Shown here: positions 1 to 9,699 of the stretch, piece by piece
Position numbering within the stretch: position 1 is the stretch's first letter
How the letters are laid out: each line of letters opens with the position of its first letter
From: Enterococcus haemoperoxidus ATCC BAA-382
GTDB taxonomy: Bacteria; Bacillota; Bacilli; Lactobacillales; Enterococcaceae
DNA: 64,000 bases
Reading direction: 5' to 3'
NCBI RefSeq assembly: GCF_000407165.1
Contig: NZ_KE136479.1
Location: 1,127,464 to 1,191,463 of the forward strand
Notes under the pieces: model-generated
What the model saw: only the letters and a program-made list of their open reading frames with translations
Databases searched by the model: none
Told to the model about the DNA's origin: nothing
Position numbers and translations under genes: made by a program

Positions 1-1
1 T

Positions 2-934
2 GAAAAAGTCAAGGCGTTGCCTTGGGAAGATTATTTGCCGATGGATGCAGAATTTCCAGTAGCTGGAAAATCAATTAAATCTAAATTGTACAGCACACCA
101 GATTGTCAATCAATCACTAAAAAAGCAATTGTTAATCGTTTAAGAGAAGTATATCATCGCCCAGCAACAGTACCTTTGGCTGAAACAGGTGCCTTTTTCC
201 AATTAGAAGTTGCTCTTTTAAAAGATCATGTAACGGTAACAATCGATACGACTGGGCCAAGTTTATTTAAACGTGGCTATCGTATTGAAAAAGGTGGAGC
301 GCCTTTAAAAGAAAATATGGCAGCGGCTTTAGTAACTTTAACGAATTGGCGCAAAGATCGTCCGTTTTATGATCCGGTTTGTGGATCGGGTACGATTTGT
401 ATTGAAGCAGCTTTGATCGGTCATAATATTGCACCAGGCTTTAACCGTGAATTTGTCTGTGAAACGTGGGATTGGTTTGATTCTGCTATTTTTGAAAAAG
501 TCCGTAAAGAAGCAGATGAGAAGGCAGATTATGATATCAAATTAGATATTATGGGATCAGATATCAACGGAAAAATGATTGAGATCGCTAAAGCAAATGC
601 CGAAGAAATTGGGTTAGGTGATTCTATCACATTTAAACAACTAGCTTTACGCGACTTTACGACAGAAAAAGAATATGGCGTAATGGTTGCAAATCCGCCT
701 TATGGGGAACGTTTAGGTGAAGAAGAATCTGTGCGCAAATTATACAAAGAGATGGGCGAAGTTTTCCGTCCACTTAAAACTTGGAGTAAATACATTTTAA
801 CGAGTGATTTAACGTTTGAGCAATATTATGGTGCAAGAGCTACAAAGAAAAGAAAATTATACAACGGGGCTTTACGCACTGATTTGTTCCAATATTGGGG
901 AGAAAGACCACCAAGAAAACCAAGAGAAGAGTAG
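2..934 (+). CDS. Class I SAM-dependent 23S rRNA guanine-N2 methyltransferase, YpsC/RlmL type (5' partial)
   Basis: The reading frame is already open at base 2, so the gene begins upstream and its N-terminus (most of the THUMP region) is missing. The visible part has SAM-binding motif I (DPVCGSGT, about bases 373-396) and the catalytic NPPYGERLG motif (about bases 690-716), both typical of the YpsC/RlmL family that methylates guanine N2 of 23S rRNA in the cytoplasm. The C-terminus is complete and basic, as usual in the family. It ends 10 bases before the M32 carboxypeptidase start, so the two are probably cotranscribed. Assignment to the methyltransferase family is firm; the exact rRNA base modified is inference. 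Confidence 0.85.
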   Translation, partial: EKVKALPWEDYLPMDAEFPVAGKSIKSKLYSTPDCQSITKKAIVNRLREVYHRPATVPLAETGAFFQLEVALLKDHVTVTIDTTGPSLFKRGYRIEKGGAPLKENMAAALVTLTNWRKDRPFYDPVCGSGTICIEAALIGHNIAPGFNREFVCETWDWFDSAIFEKVRKEADEKADYDIKLDIMGSDINGKMIEIAKANAEEIGLGDSITFKQLALRDFTTEKEYGVMVANPPYGERLGEEESVRKLYKEMGEVFRPLKTWSKYILTSDLTFEQYYGARATKKRKLYNGALRTDLFQYWGERPPRKPREE

Positions 935-944
935 GTGAAGTGAT

Positions 945-2444
945 ATGAAAGAACAAGAATTTTTAAACGAAATTAAAGAGATCCAACTATTAAATCAAGC
1001 GATTGGCTTATTAGAATGGGATAGTCAAACCGGCATGCCAGAAGCTAGCAGTCCTTTCCGTGGAGAATCTGTTGGATATATCTCAGGGATGGCTTTCGAA
1101 CGAAGTGTAGGGCCTAAAGTTCAAGAAGCGTTAGCTTATTTCGAGACACATTCTGATGAATTATCAGAAGTTGGATTAGCAGTCTACAAAAAAGTGAAGG
1201 AAGACTATGAGCTAAATCACAGTATCCCGGCAGAAAGAATGCAAGCATATAACACAGCATTGACTAACGCTCATACAGCATGGTTGCAAGCTAGAAAAAC
1301 GAAAAACTTTGCTGAAATGAAAAATGAAATCCAACTAATTATTGATTTTTTAAAGGAATTTATTCCTTATTGGAAAAAAGATGAAGCCACAAATTATGAT
1401 GTTTTACTAAACCAATATGAGCCAGATTTGACTGTTGAAAAATTAGATCAAATTTTTGCTCAGGTGAAAACGGGCATTATGGAAATCAGAGAAACAGTTG
1501 CTGAGAAAGGTATTGTTCCACGTACAGATTTCTTATCTAGAGAAGTTTCAAAAGAACAACAGAGGACCTTTGTATCAGGAGTTGCAGAGCAATTAGGATA
1601 TGATTTTTCACGTGGGCGTTTAGATGATACTGTCCATCCGTTCATGTTGGCGTTAAATCGTAATGATGCACGAATTACGACTCGTTGGGATGAAACAGAT
1701 TTCACTATGGCAACTTTTGGTATCATTCATGAAGCAGGTCATGGAATTTATGAGCAAAGTATCGATCCAAAATATGATTATACGCCACTTTCAACAGGAG
1801 CATCGATGGGAATCCATGAGTCTCAATCATTATTTAACGAAATTATTATCGGCAGTAATAAACAGTTTTGGAAAAAACAATTTCCGTTTTTTAAAGAATG
1901 CACTGAAGGTACATTTGATGATATTGATTTTGAGACCTTTTATGATTCTCTAAAAGAAACAAAAGCTAGTTTAGTGCGTATTGAAGCGGATAGTTTAACG
2001 TATCCACTTCATATTATTATTCGTTATGAAATTGAAAAGATGATTTTTAATGAGGACGTTTCAGTCGATGATCTACCTCAAATTTGGAATGACAAATATG
2101 AGGAATATTTAGGGATTCGACCAGAGAATGATTTAGAAGGGATTGTACAGGATGTTCATTGGTCTGGGGGGAGTTTTGGCTATTTCCCATCTTATGCATT
2201 AGGGTATATGTACGCAGCTCAGCTACGTCATGCAATGGGCAAAGAAATTGACGTAGATACTGTTTTAGCAAGTGATGATTACTCTTCTATTAAAAACTGG
2301 TTAACAGAGCACATCCACCAATATGGCGCATCAAGAAAGCCTAACCAATTGATTTTAGATGCGACTGGAGAAGCATTGAATCCGCACTATCTAATTGATT
2401 ATATGAAATCTATTTATTATGATGTATATAAAATCAAAGAATAA
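945..2444 (+). CDS. M32 family metallocarboxypeptidase (carboxypeptidase Taq type)
   Basis: This 499-residue cytosolic protein has the length of thermostable carboxypeptidase 1 (Taq/YpwA). The zinc motif HEAGH lies at residues 262-266. A second conserved segment, HESQSLFNE, begins at residue 291 and its Glu292 is the expected third zinc ligand. The N-terminal segment LLEWDSQTGMP is also characteristic of M32. Known members remove C-terminal amino acids from peptides with broad specificity. The ATG is preceded by AGGTGA at good spacing. It lies 10 bases after the methyltransferase and 35 bases before dnaD. Family assignment is confident; the physiological substrate is not known. Confidence 0.92.
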   Translation: MKEQEFLNEIKEIQLLNQAIGLLEWDSQTGMPEASSPFRGESVGYISGMAFERSVGPKVQEALAYFETHSDELSEVGLAVYKKVKEDYELNHSIPAERMQAYNTALTNAHTAWLQARKTKNFAEMKNEIQLIIDFLKEFIPYWKKDEATNYDVLLNQYEPDLTVEKLDQIFAQVKTGIMEIRETVAEKGIVPRTDFLSREVSKEQQRTFVSGVAEQLGYDFSRGRLDDTVHPFMLALNRNDARITTRWDETDFTMATFGIIHEAGHGIYEQSIDPKYDYTPLSTGASMGIHESQSLFNEIIIGSNKQFWKKQFPFFKECTEGTFDDIDFETFYDSLKETKASLVRIEADSLTYPLHIIIRYEIEKMIFNEDVSVDDLPQIWNDKYEEYLGIRPENDLEGIVQDVHWSGGSFGYFPSYALGYMYAAQLRHAMGKEIDVDTVLASDDYSSIKNWLTEHIHQYGASRKPNQLILDATGEALNPHYLIDYMKSIYYDVYKIKE

Positions 2445-2479
2445 CTAATTTTTCTAGCAACAGAAACGAGGGAGCAGTT

Positions 2480-3196
2480 ATGTTATCAATCAATGAATAC
2501 CTGAAAGCCGGTGAAACGACTGTCTCCAATTTGGTCATTGAGAATTATCAAAAAATTGGTTTGACAGATGAAGAATTTTTGTTTTGGCTGCAGTTGTTCC
2601 GTTCCCAAGTAAAAGGTGATTTATTTCCTGATTTAGCTGAAATCAGTCAAATAATGGGGAAATCAATCGATGTTATTTATAAATTGATGAATCAACTCGT
2701 TTCACGCGGATTTTTGATCATTGAAACAAAACAAAATGATCAAGGTCAAATGATGGATACATACGATTTATTGCCAATATTTGAAAAAATTGATCTTTTA
2801 CAACAAAAGCAAACGGAAAAACAAAAAGAAATGACATCAGAAGAAACAATCAAACAGCTTTATCAAGGATTTGAAAAAGAGTTTGGTCGCCAATTATCTC
2901 CAATCGAGTTAGAGATGATTGGTCAGTGGTTAGAAACAGATCACTACCAACCAGAACTTATCCGACTGGCATTAAGAGAAGCTGTGTTAAATCAAGCCTA
3001 TAGCTTAAAATATATCGATCGGATTTTATTGGCCTGGGAGCGTAAGAATATTACGACGAAAGAGCAAGTAGCTGAAGATCAAAAACGTCGAAAACAGGCG
3101 CTGATCCAAAAAGAAATTGAAGAACAAGGAGCTCAAAGTGAGCCGATTCCCAAAGTTACTTTACACAATTGGCTTAATCCAGAAGATAGTGAGTAG
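2480..3196 (+). CDS. dnaD: DnaD replication initiation/restart protein
   Basis: This 238-residue protein has the DnaD plan: an N-terminal winged-helix domain (about residues 1-100, opening with SINEYLKAGETTVSNL) and a C-terminal DnaD domain (about 125-200) with the YSLKYIDRILLAWE stretch. An acidic, Gln-rich tail follows. In Firmicutes DnaD works with DnaB and DnaI to load the replicative helicase at the origin and at restart sites. The immediate downstream neighbour is nth, 11 bases away, the same order as in Bacillus subtilis, which strengthens the call. The start follows GAGGGAG. Confidence 0.92.
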   Translation: MLSINEYLKAGETTVSNLVIENYQKIGLTDEEFLFWLQLFRSQVKGDLFPDLAEISQIMGKSIDVIYKLMNQLVSRGFLIIETKQNDQGQMMDTYDLLPIFEKIDLLQQKQTEKQKEMTSEETIKQLYQGFEKEFGRQLSPIELEMIGQWLETDHYQPELIRLALREAVLNQAYSLKYIDRILLAWERKNITTKEQVAEDQKRRKQALIQKEIEEQGAQSEPIPKVTLHNWLNPEDSE

Positions 3197-3207
3197 GAGG
3201 TAGATAA

Positions 3208-3855
3208 ATGCTTTCTAAAGAGAAAACAATGGAAGCAATAGAAATAATGTATGATATGTTTCCAGAAGCAGCGTGTGAACTCACGCATAGAAGTCCATTT
3301 CAACTATTGATTGCTGTTATTTTAAGTGCTCAAGCAACGGACGTTTCTGTGAATAAAGCCACACCTGCATTATTTGCCGCATATCCAACACCTGAGGCAC
3401 TTGCGGCAGCTCCCTTGGATGATATCATTCAAAAAATTAAAACGATTGGTTTGTATCGAAATAAAGCAAAGAATATTAAAGCTTGTGCTGCACAATTATT
3501 AGATCAGTTTGATGGAAAAGTACCCGAAACTCGTGAAGAGTTAGTTTCTTTACCAGGTGTCGGTCGCAAAACGGCTAATGTGGTAATGGGAGATGCGTTT
3601 GGAGAACCGGCTATCGCAGTGGATACTCATGTTGAACGGGTGTCAAAACGTTTACGAATTTGCAAGCTTGATGCTAACGTAATGGAAGTCGAACAAACAT
3701 TGATGAGAAAAATTCCTAAAGAACTATGGGTCAAGACGCATCATACGATGATTTTTTTCGGCCGTTATCACTGTTTAGCACGAAATCCTAAATGTGATAT
3801 TTGTCCGCTTTTGTATATGTGTCAAGAAGGAAAAAGTAGAATGAGCGCAAAATAA
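3208..3855 (+). CDS. nth: Endonuclease III, DNA glycosylase/AP lyase
   Basis: This 215-residue protein matches the usual Nth length. The helix-hairpin-helix LPGVGRKTANVV carries the catalytic lysine (Lys121), and Asp139 in VDTHVERV is the conserved catalytic aspartate. The C-terminal cysteines C189-X6-C196-X2-C199-X5-C205 form the classic [4Fe-4S] ligand set. The enzyme removes oxidised pyrimidines and cleaves the abasic site in base-excision repair. It is the last gene of the operon with dnaD and is followed directly by a strong bidirectional terminator. Confidence 0.96.
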   Translation: MLSKEKTMEAIEIMYDMFPEAACELTHRSPFQLLIAVILSAQATDVSVNKATPALFAAYPTPEALAAAPLDDIIQKIKTIGLYRNKAKNIKACAAQLLDQFDGKVPETREELVSLPGVGRKTANVVMGDAFGEPAIAVDTHVERVSKRLRICKLDANVMEVEQTLMRKIPKELWVKTHHTMIFFGRYHCLARNPKCDICPLLYMCQEGKSRMSAK

Positions 3856-3902
3856 ATAGAGTGACGTAAAACAGATAACTGTTTGCGTCACTCTATTTAT
3901 TT
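3851..3902. terminator. Bidirectional terminator between nth and the glycerophosphodiesterase gene
   Basis: AATAAATAGAGTGACG (3851-3866) pairs with CGTCACTCTATTTATT (3886-3901), and the inner arms AAACAG/CTGTTT extend the stem. T-rich sequence lies on both sides. It separates two convergent genes. Confidence 0.85.
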
Positions 3903-3910
3903 AGATTATT

Positions 3911-5713
3911 TTAACCAATCCCAATAACAAAATGGAACAGTTTATCTGAATAGGTTAACTCGTCTAAATCAGTTTTGATCGTTTCATTAAGTAATTTCAA
4001 TTCATCTGTAACAATACCGTCCACACCATAAAACATCATCCGTGTCATTGTATCTTGATCATTAACAGTCCAAGCATAGACTTTTTTTCCATCATTATGG
4101 GCTGCGCTGATAAAATTACGATTTAAGGTTGTATATTCCATTGTAAAGAAATCTACATTGGAAACAGGTGGCCCTACAATGTTAAATGGAAGAATGTAGC
4201 CAACGTAAAAGTCTGGTTCTTGTTCCTTTAACTGAGTCGCTGTATCAAAAGTTAATGTATGAAGAATGTGTTTTTCCGATAAAATAACTTTACGATATTT
4301 TTCAGTAAATCGTTTAACAAGGTCGGGACTGTCTTGTGGTGTTGTTTTGATTTCAATCAGTAACTTTTGATTTAATTGCTTGGCTTTTGCGAGATACTCA
4401 TCGAATGAGCAGACTTTAGCCTTCATACCGTTTTCTTTAGCGGTCAACTTGACAAGTTCTGCTAATGTAAGTTCATTTGGACGCTTATTTACACCGGTAA
4501 GATTTTTTAGATTGAAGTCGTGCATGACAACAAATTGTTTATCTTTGGTTTCTTGTATATCCATTTCTATATAAGTAGGATGTTCTAAGCTTGTTTTTTC
4601 TAGGGCAGGTAAGGTGTTTTGGACACCATTTGCTGCATCGACTCCTCTATGAGATATTGTTAGAGGTTCAGTGACAGAAGGATTACTTAAATAATTAGTA
4701 TTATAAGTTCCCACACCAATCCCAAAGAGAGCTGCGGTAAAAGCGAATAACCCTATTTTAAAGACAGACCATTCTTTTCTTGCTTGTTTTGGCTGATCAA
4801 AAAACCATTGTGGTAACTCAGGCAAAAAGCCTTCATCATCCATATAGTCGATCGTAATATAAAATATCCCCACGGTGGAAAAGATAATGTTCATAAGTAA
4901 TATAAATTGTAAAAGTGTCATTGCAACAACAGCGCTGACTAACGCATAACTTGGAAACGTTGTTTCAATGATTGCTTGAACACTTAGAATTACCGTATAG
5001 CTTAGAACAAAAACCAAAAGAATACTGCCACCAATTACAATAAACTGGCCTAAGATTTTAAAGAAATGGTTTTTGGTTGAACGCCAACTTTCTTTCACGG
5101 CTTGACGGAAAGGAACATCTCGTAAAATCATTTCAGGCAATGCAAAAATCAAACGAATAGAAAGATAAAAGAACAGCAAATAACCTAAGACAACTAAAGC
5201 AATAATTGTTACACGATTAGCAAAGATAAAATCCATAATAAATGCTGGAATTTTTATTTTAGCTAATAAATCCGAATTAAAACCTAAACCACTAAGTGGT
5301 AACACTAAGAAAAAATAGAATAGAAAAAAAACTATCGTACTAAATCGAATTTTTTTAAGTTGAAGAATTGTTCCTTTAAGCAAATTTGTTAGAGAAATCG
5401 GTTCTTTTTTCTTTATAAAAAAAATGCTCAAAAGTAAAAAAGTAAATTCAAAGAAAACTGCAATCACAATTGCTAACAGTACAACAATCAAGGCGATCAA
5501 TACACCTGGATGTTTAGCAAAGATAATTGGAATGGTATCATAAGATAGATAGTCTATTTTCCCTTGTCTTAATATAAAACGAGTGGAGCTGGCTAAAAGA
5601 GGGAGTAACACAAACAGCATAAACCCATGCATCAATAAAACATCGCGAAAATAGGCTGATGTACCTGCAAAAAAATCAATCATATTTTTAAAACTATTTT
5701 TTAAGTATTTCAT
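3911..5713 (-). CDS. Membrane-anchored glycerophosphodiester phosphodiesterase
   Basis: This 600-residue protein has an N-terminal half with several hydrophobic spans (roughly residues 20-330), matching the membrane domain of Firmicutes GDPD proteins. The C-terminal GDPD catalytic domain (about 350-590) carries SHRG, EMDIQET and VVMHD, which hold the catalytic histidines and the acidic metal ligands. GDPD enzymes hydrolyse glycerophosphodiesters to glycerol-3-phosphate and an alcohol; membrane-fused forms may act on polyglycerolphosphate or lipids at the cell surface. The minus-strand start follows AAGGGTGG. Family is sure, substrate is inference. Confidence 0.9.
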   Translation of the reverse strand: MKYLKNSFKNMIDFFAGTSAYFRDVLLMHGFMLFVLLPLLASSTRFILRQGKIDYLSYDTIPIIFAKHPGVLIALIVVLLAIVIAVFFEFTFLLLSIFFIKKKEPISLTNLLKGTILQLKKIRFSTIVFFLFYFFLVLPLSGLGFNSDLLAKIKIPAFIMDFIFANRVTIIALVVLGYLLFFYLSIRLIFALPEMILRDVPFRQAVKESWRSTKNHFFKILGQFIVIGGSILLVFVLSYTVILSVQAIIETTFPSYALVSAVVAMTLLQFILLMNIIFSTVGIFYITIDYMDDEGFLPELPQWFFDQPKQARKEWSVFKIGLFAFTAALFGIGVGTYNTNYLSNPSVTEPLTISHRGVDAANGVQNTLPALEKTSLEHPTYIEMDIQETKDKQFVVMHDFNLKNLTGVNKRPNELTLAELVKLTAKENGMKAKVCSFDEYLAKAKQLNQKLLIEIKTTPQDSPDLVKRFTEKYRKVILSEKHILHTLTFDTATQLKEQEPDFYVGYILPFNIVGPPVSNVDFFTMEYTTLNRNFISAAHNDGKKVYAWTVNDQDTMTRMMFYGVDGIVTDELKLLNETIKTDLDELTYSDKLFHFVIGIG

Positions 5714-5749
5714 TATTTAAACCACCCTTACAATACTAAAATAAAAGAA

Positions 5750-5773
5750 GATAGGATACTGTTGCATCCTATC
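5750..5773 (-). terminator. Terminator downstream of the DedA/TVP38-like gene
   Basis: GATAGGAT (5750-5757) and ATCCTATC (5766-5773) form an 8-bp stem with an 8-base loop. On the minus strand it is followed by T-rich sequence, placing it just after the 5806-6405 gene. Confidence 0.7.
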
Positions 5774-5805
5774 CTAATTATGATTTTATTATATATTTTT
5801 AAGCT

Positions 5806-6405
5806 TTAAAAGCCCAGTAAACCGTTTAAGAATGTACCACCGTATATTAAAGCTAAACTATACAAGAAAATTGAAACGGGTTTTGCTAAGATAATAATCA
5901 ATGTAAATTTCTTTAAAGACATCTTAGTCAAACCAGCCATTAAACAAAGTGCATCATCTGGCGCAATGGGTAGAAAAATAGCTAAAGCGAAAAGACGTTC
6001 AAAGCGTTTTTCATTATCTAACCAGCCAATATACTTGTTATAAGTTTTATCACTAACTAAACTTAGAATAAATGGTTTCCCGTATTGACGACCTAAGAGG
6101 AAAATAATCACAGAACCAATTGCGATTCCTACGTAATTATAGATAAATCCTGCAAAGGGACCGAATATCAGAACACCTGCAGCACAACTAATGCCGCCTG
6201 GTATGATTGGAATCACCACTTGAATGATCTGGATCAACATAAACAATATAGGACCTAAAATAACAGAGTCACCGACTAATCCTCTCAAAGCGTCTACATC
6301 TTTAAAAACACCTAATCGTATAAAATAAATGGTCACAGCAATCGTTGCTATAATACCTACGATTGAAATGCAATTAATAATTTTTCTTGAAAGCGCGATG
6401 CTCAT
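5806..6405 (-). CDS. TVP38/TMEM64 (DedA-superfamily) membrane protein
   Basis: This 199-residue integral membrane protein has an N-terminal span (about 8-30) and the SNARE-associated/VTT core. It shows the G-rich IPGGISCAAGVLIFGPFAGFI segment and the later FLPIAPDDALCLMAGLT loop typical of TVP38/YdjX-like members. Related proteins are thought to scramble or transport lipids. The upstream ATG at 6414 overlaps the AAGGAG ribosome site, whereas the ATG at 6405 sits 9 bases after it, so 6405 was chosen. It is divergent from mntH. Function beyond the family is unknown. Confidence 0.82.
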   Translation of the reverse strand: MSIALSRKIINCISIVGIIATIAVTIYFIRLGVFKDVDALRGLVGDSVILGPILFMLIQIIQVVIPIIPGGISCAAGVLIFGPFAGFIYNYVGIAIGSVIIFLLGRQYGKPFILSLVSDKTYNKYIGWLDNEKRFERLFALAIFLPIAPDDALCLMAGLTKMSLKKFTLIIILAKPVSIFLYSLALIYGGTFLNGLLGF

Positions 6406-6414
6406 GTCTATCAT

Positions 6415-6804
6415 CTCCTTAATTTAAAAGTGTAACAGGATCGTTCAGTCTCGTAGAAAATATGTAATATGATGCTTTTTGTCACAGACAATGTTTTATC
6501 AATTTTTCTAGAGACTAGTCAGAAAGCTTGATAAAGTAACTACCTTCAGTATAAAAGTCTTCTTCTTATTTTACCATTGTTATTTATCAAATTTCACGAA
6601 CAAAGTTGTAAGAATGAACTTGTTACGATTATTATACAAAGAACTTACGTTAAATACATCCTACTTTAGCCCTAAATAAAAAAATAACTGAGTGTTTCCT
6701 ATTTACAAGAAACAATGAGAGGATTATAATTGTTTTAAGGATTATGGTGCACCTAAAAATATAATAATATAAACCTGATAATTTTAGTTGGAAGAAGGAT
6801 TTAC
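6415..6804. other. Intergenic region between the divergent TVP38-like gene and mntH
   Basis: These 390 bases hold no convincing gene. They should contain both promoters. The mntH-proximal end has a clear -10 (TATAAT, 6760-6765) overlapping a possible metalloregulator operator, listed separately. A TTTATCAA/TTGATAAA inverted pair with a long spacer lies near 6495-6540; its meaning is unclear. Confidence 0.6.
6733..6765 (+). promoter_or_regulatory. mntH promoter with candidate Mn-responsive (DtxR/MntR-family) operator
   Basis: TTTTAAGG (6733-6740) and CCTAAAAA (6752-6759) form an imperfect inverted repeat with 11 bases between. It abuts TATAAT at 6760-6765, 40 bases upstream of the mntH start. 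Mn-dependent DtxR-family repressors usually control mntH and bind AT-rich dyads with AGG/CCT cores. The location fits repression, but the match is only suggestive. Confidence 0.4.
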
Positions 6805-8172
6805 ATGAAAGAAGAGAAAAATGAAGCAGAAAAGTTGTTGGAATATGCAAATGGACCTAGTTTAGAAGAAATCAATAATACCGTTGATGTACCAAAAAAT
6901 GCTAATTTTTGGCGAACATTGATGGCCTATAGTGGACCTGGAGCACTTGTGGCAGTTGGGTACATGGATCCAGGAAATTGGATAACATCAATCGCTGGTG
7001 GTGCAGAGTACAAGTATGCATTACTGAGTGTCATCTTATTATCAAGTTTGATTGCGATGTTACTTCAAAGCATGGCGGCTAAATTAGGAATCGTAACAGG
7101 AAGAGATTTAGCTCAGGCGACTAGAGAACATACAAGCAAAAAAACAGGGTTTGTTTTATGGATCATTACTGAACTTGCAATTATGGCAACGGACATTGCT
7201 GAGGTAATCGGTGGTGCGGTGGCATTGCAATTATTGTTTGGTTTTCCATTATTAATCGGCGTATTGATTACAACATTTGATGTTTTATTGTTATTGCTGT
7301 TAACGAAACTAGGTTTCAGAAAAATCGAAGCCATCGTCGCTTGTTTAATTGCAGTTATCTTTTTTGTTTTTGCATATGAAGTAGCACTGGCTGATCCAAA
7401 TATTGGTGAAGTACTACGTGGCTTTATTCCAGATACAAAAATTGCTAGTGACAAATCCATGCTATTTTTAGCATTAGGGATTGTAGGGGCAACGGTTATG
7501 CCGCATAATTTATATTTACATTCATCCATTGCTCAGGCAAGAAAATTCGATCGTAATGATGATAAAGAAAAAGCGAAAGCCATTCGTTTTACGATTTGGG
7601 ATTCGAATATTCAATTGACCGTTGCCTTTATTGTTAATTGTTTGTTGCTGATTTTAGGTGGTGCTTTGTTTTATGGAACGAATAGTGATTTAGGGAAGTT
7701 TGTGGACTTGTTTGATGCATTGAAAAATCCTGATATCGTTGGGAATATTGCAAGCCCGGTTTTAAGTATCCTATTTGCGATAGCGTTGCTTGCTTCAGGT
7801 CAAAACTCAACCATAACTGGGACACTTTCAGGACAAATTGTTATGGAAGGGTTTATTCACTTGAAAATGCCGTTGTGGATGCGTAGAGTCGTAACACGCT
7901 TGATTGCGATCGTACCTGTAATTATTTGTGTGATTCTTTATGGCGGTAGAGAATCAGCGGTAGAGGATTTATTATTGTATACTCAAGTATTTTTAAGCAT
8001 CGCATTACCAATTTCGATCATTCCTTTAACAATGTATACAAGTGATAAAAAAATCATGGGTCGTTTTGCGAATCCAATGTGGGTGAAAGTTTTAGCTTGG
8101 GTCATTGCAATTGTGTTGACAGCATTGAACCTATTCTTGATTTATGGCACACTGACTGGTATGAATGCTTAA
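6805..8172 (+). CDS. mntH: Nramp-family Mn2+/H+ symporter
   Basis: This 455-residue polytopic membrane protein has about eleven transmembrane spans. The Nramp metal-binding motif is visible as MDPGNWIT near residue 55, and the second conserved stretch [14 protein letters not shown] lies near residue 230. Both unwound helices supply the metal ligands (Asp, Asn, Met) in this family. It imports Mn2+, and to some extent Fe2+, with protons. The N-terminus is cytoplasmic and acidic. The ATG follows GAAGAAGG. It is transcribed alone and ends at a good terminator. Confidence 0.93.
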   Translation: MKEEKNEAEKLLEYANGPSLEEINNTVDVPKNANFWRTLMAYSGPGALVAVGYMDPGNWITSIAGGAEYKYALLSVILLSSLIAMLLQSMAAKLGIVTGRDLAQATREHTSKKTGFVLWIITELAIMATDIAEVIGGAVALQLLFGFPLLIGVLITTFDVLLLLLLTKLGFRKIEAIVACLIAVIFFVFAYEVALADPNIGEVLRGFIPDTKIASDKSMLFLALGIVGATVMPHNLYLHSSIAQARKFDRNDDKEKAKAIRFTIWDSNIQLTVAFIVNCLLLILGGALFYGTNSDLGKFVDLFDALKNPDIVGNIASPVLSILFAIALLASGQNSTITGTLSGQIVMEGFIHLKMPLWMRRVVTRLIAIVPVIICVILYGGRESAVEDLLLYTQVFLSIALPISIIPLTMYTSDKKIMGRFANPMWVKVLAWVIAIVLTALNLFLIYGTLTGMNA

Positions 8173-8180
8173 TAACGAAC

Positions 8181-8216
8181 AAGAAAGCGATTCTTGATTG
8201 AATGGCTTTCTTTTTT
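8181..8216 (+). terminator. mntH terminator
   Basis: AAGAAAGC (8181-8188) pairs with GCTTTCTT (8205-8212) and runs into a T6 tract. Confidence 0.8.
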
Positions 8217-8291
8217 ATGTATATATAATAGAATTCAATCTACAGAAATGGTAGAATGAAAAAGACTAAAAATTTGAAATGAGGGTTTTAA

Positions 8292-8816
8292 GTGACTGAA
8301 TATTTAAATGTTGGAAAAATCGTCAATACTCAAGGCTTAAAAGGCGAAGTACGAATAATTTCTCAAACGGATTTTCCAGAGCTACGCTATAAAAAAGGAT
8401 CAGTTTTGACATTATTTCAAGAAAAAAAAGCACCAATCGAATTAACGATCAAAACCCATCGAAAACATAAAAATTTTGATATTGTCACATTTGAAGATCA
8501 TTTTTCAATCAACGATGTTGAAAAATACCGTGATGGCATTTTGAAAGTGTCAAAAGAGGGTTTAAAGGATTTACCAGGAGATGAATTTTATTATCACGAA
8601 ATTATTGGGTTAACTGTTATTGATGAAAACAATGAAGAACTTGGTAAGATCAAAGAAATTCTTTCGCCAGGAGCAAACGATGTCTGGGTTGTTCAAAGAC
8701 CAAAGAAAAAAGATGCATTGATTCCTTATATCGAATCTGTTGTTAAGTCGATTGATTTAGAAGAAGGTATCGTTCGTGTAGAAATTCCAGAAGGTTTGAT
8801 TGACGATGAAAATTGA
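8292..8816 (+). CDS. rimM: 16S rRNA processing/30S maturation factor RimM
   Basis: This 174-residue protein has the two RimM domains. The N-terminal beta-barrel ([19 protein letters not shown]) is followed by the PRC-barrel, recognisable from [24 protein letters not shown] and LIPYIESVV. RimM helps assemble the head of the 30S subunit and binds S19. The start codon is GTG, 8 bases after a GAGGG ribosome site. The 3' end overlaps trmD by 11 bases, so the two are translationally coupled. Confidence 0.95.
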   Translation: MTEYLNVGKIVNTQGLKGEVRIISQTDFPELRYKKGSVLTLFQEKKAPIELTIKTHRKHKNFDIVTFEDHFSINDVEKYRDGILKVSKEGLKDLPGDEFYYHEIIGLTVIDENNEELGKIKEILSPGANDVWVVQRPKKKDALIPYIESVVKSIDLEEGIVRVEIPEGLIDDEN

Positions 8817-9555
8817 TGTATTGACACTTTTTCCAAGGATGTTTGAAGGGCCAATGGGCGAATCAATCATTGGAAAAGCCGTAGAGAAAAATTTGTTAGA
8901 AATCAATATCTCTAATTTTCGTGACCATTCTGATAATAAGCATCAGTCAGTTGATGATTATCCTTATGGCGGTGGAGCAGGAATGCTACTTAAGGTTCAG
9001 CCAATTTATGATAATTTTCGAAGAATTGAAGAAGCATCACCGAAAACTAAAAAACGTGTGATTTTGCTAGATCCAGCGGGGAAACGTTTTGACCAAAAAA
9101 TGGCGGAAGAGTTCTCGGAAGAAGAGCATTTAGTCTTTATTTGTGGTCATTATGAGGGGTACGATGAGCGGATTCGTTCTCTTGTTACGGACGAAGTTTC
9201 ATTAGGAGATTATGTTTTAACTGGTGGAGAATTAGGTGCAATGGTCATGATCGATGCAACTGTTCGTTTACTTCCTGATGTTTTAGGAAATAAATTATCT
9301 GCGCAAACAGATTCTCATTCAACAGGATTGCTGGAACACCCACAATATACGCGCCCGGCCGAATTTAATGGGATGAATGTACCAGAAGTCTTAACGAATG
9401 GTAATCATAAATTGATAGCTGAATGGCAGTTGAAAGAATCTTTACGTAGAACCTATTTAAGACGTCCTGATATGCTAGAAACACTTGAGCTTGATAATGA
9501 GATGAAAAAATTTCTTGCTGAGATCATTGAAGAAGAAAAGTCAGCTGATGAATAG
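8806..9555 (+). CDS. trmD: tRNA (guanine37-N1)-methyltransferase
   Basis: The protein starts at the ATG giving [16 protein letters not shown], the canonical TrmD N-terminus; a TTG two codons upstream is less likely. SPOUT trefoil-knot motifs are present: [12 protein letters not shown] and VLTGGELGA, which bind SAM and the tRNA. The enzyme methylates G37 next to the anticodon and prevents +1 frameshifting. Length (249 residues) is normal. The start lies inside the rimM 3' end. rplS follows after a separate promoter. Confidence 0.96.
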   Translation: MKIDVLTLFPRMFEGPMGESIIGKAVEKNLLEINISNFRDHSDNKHQSVDDYPYGGGAGMLLKVQPIYDNFRRIEEASPKTKKRVILLDPAGKRFDQKMAEEFSEEEHLVFICGHYEGYDERIRSLVTDEVSLGDYVLTGGELGAMVMIDATVRLLPDVLGNKLSAQTDSHSTGLLEHPQYTRPAEFNGMNVPEVLTNGNHKLIAEWQLKESLRRTYLRRPDMLETLELDNEMKKFLAEIIEEEKSADE

Positions 9556-9584
9556 AAAATACTCCATCTTTAAAGAAAAATCCC

Positions 9585-9613
9585 TTTACAGCTGTGAATA
9601 GCTATGTTACACT
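9585..9613 (+). promoter_or_regulatory. rplS promoter
   Basis: TTTACA (9585-9590), a 17-base spacer, then TACACT (9608-9613) form a strong sigma-A type promoter in the trmD-rplS gap. rplS can therefore be transcribed independently of rimM-trmD. Confidence 0.8.
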
Positions 9614-9619
9614 ATTTCA

Positions 9620-9690
9620 GTGAGTGCAAAGCGCTCAACTATTACGATATTCCGCTGTGACAAGAGTCATAAGAATGTTTGGAATGAGGA
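9620..9690 (+). ncRNA. Candidate L19 (rplS) leader RNA
   Basis: The leader between the promoter and rplS can fold. GAGTGC pairs with GCGCTC around an AAA loop near 9621-9635. Further on, ATTCC and GGAAT enclose an inner GTGAC/GTCAT pairing (about 9648-9685), ending at the ribosome site. An L19 leader class is known in low-GC Firmicutes and is thought to mediate autoregulation. Placement and foldability support the call; consensus identity was not tested. Confidence 0.5.
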
Positions 9691-9699
9691 GAAAAAAGA

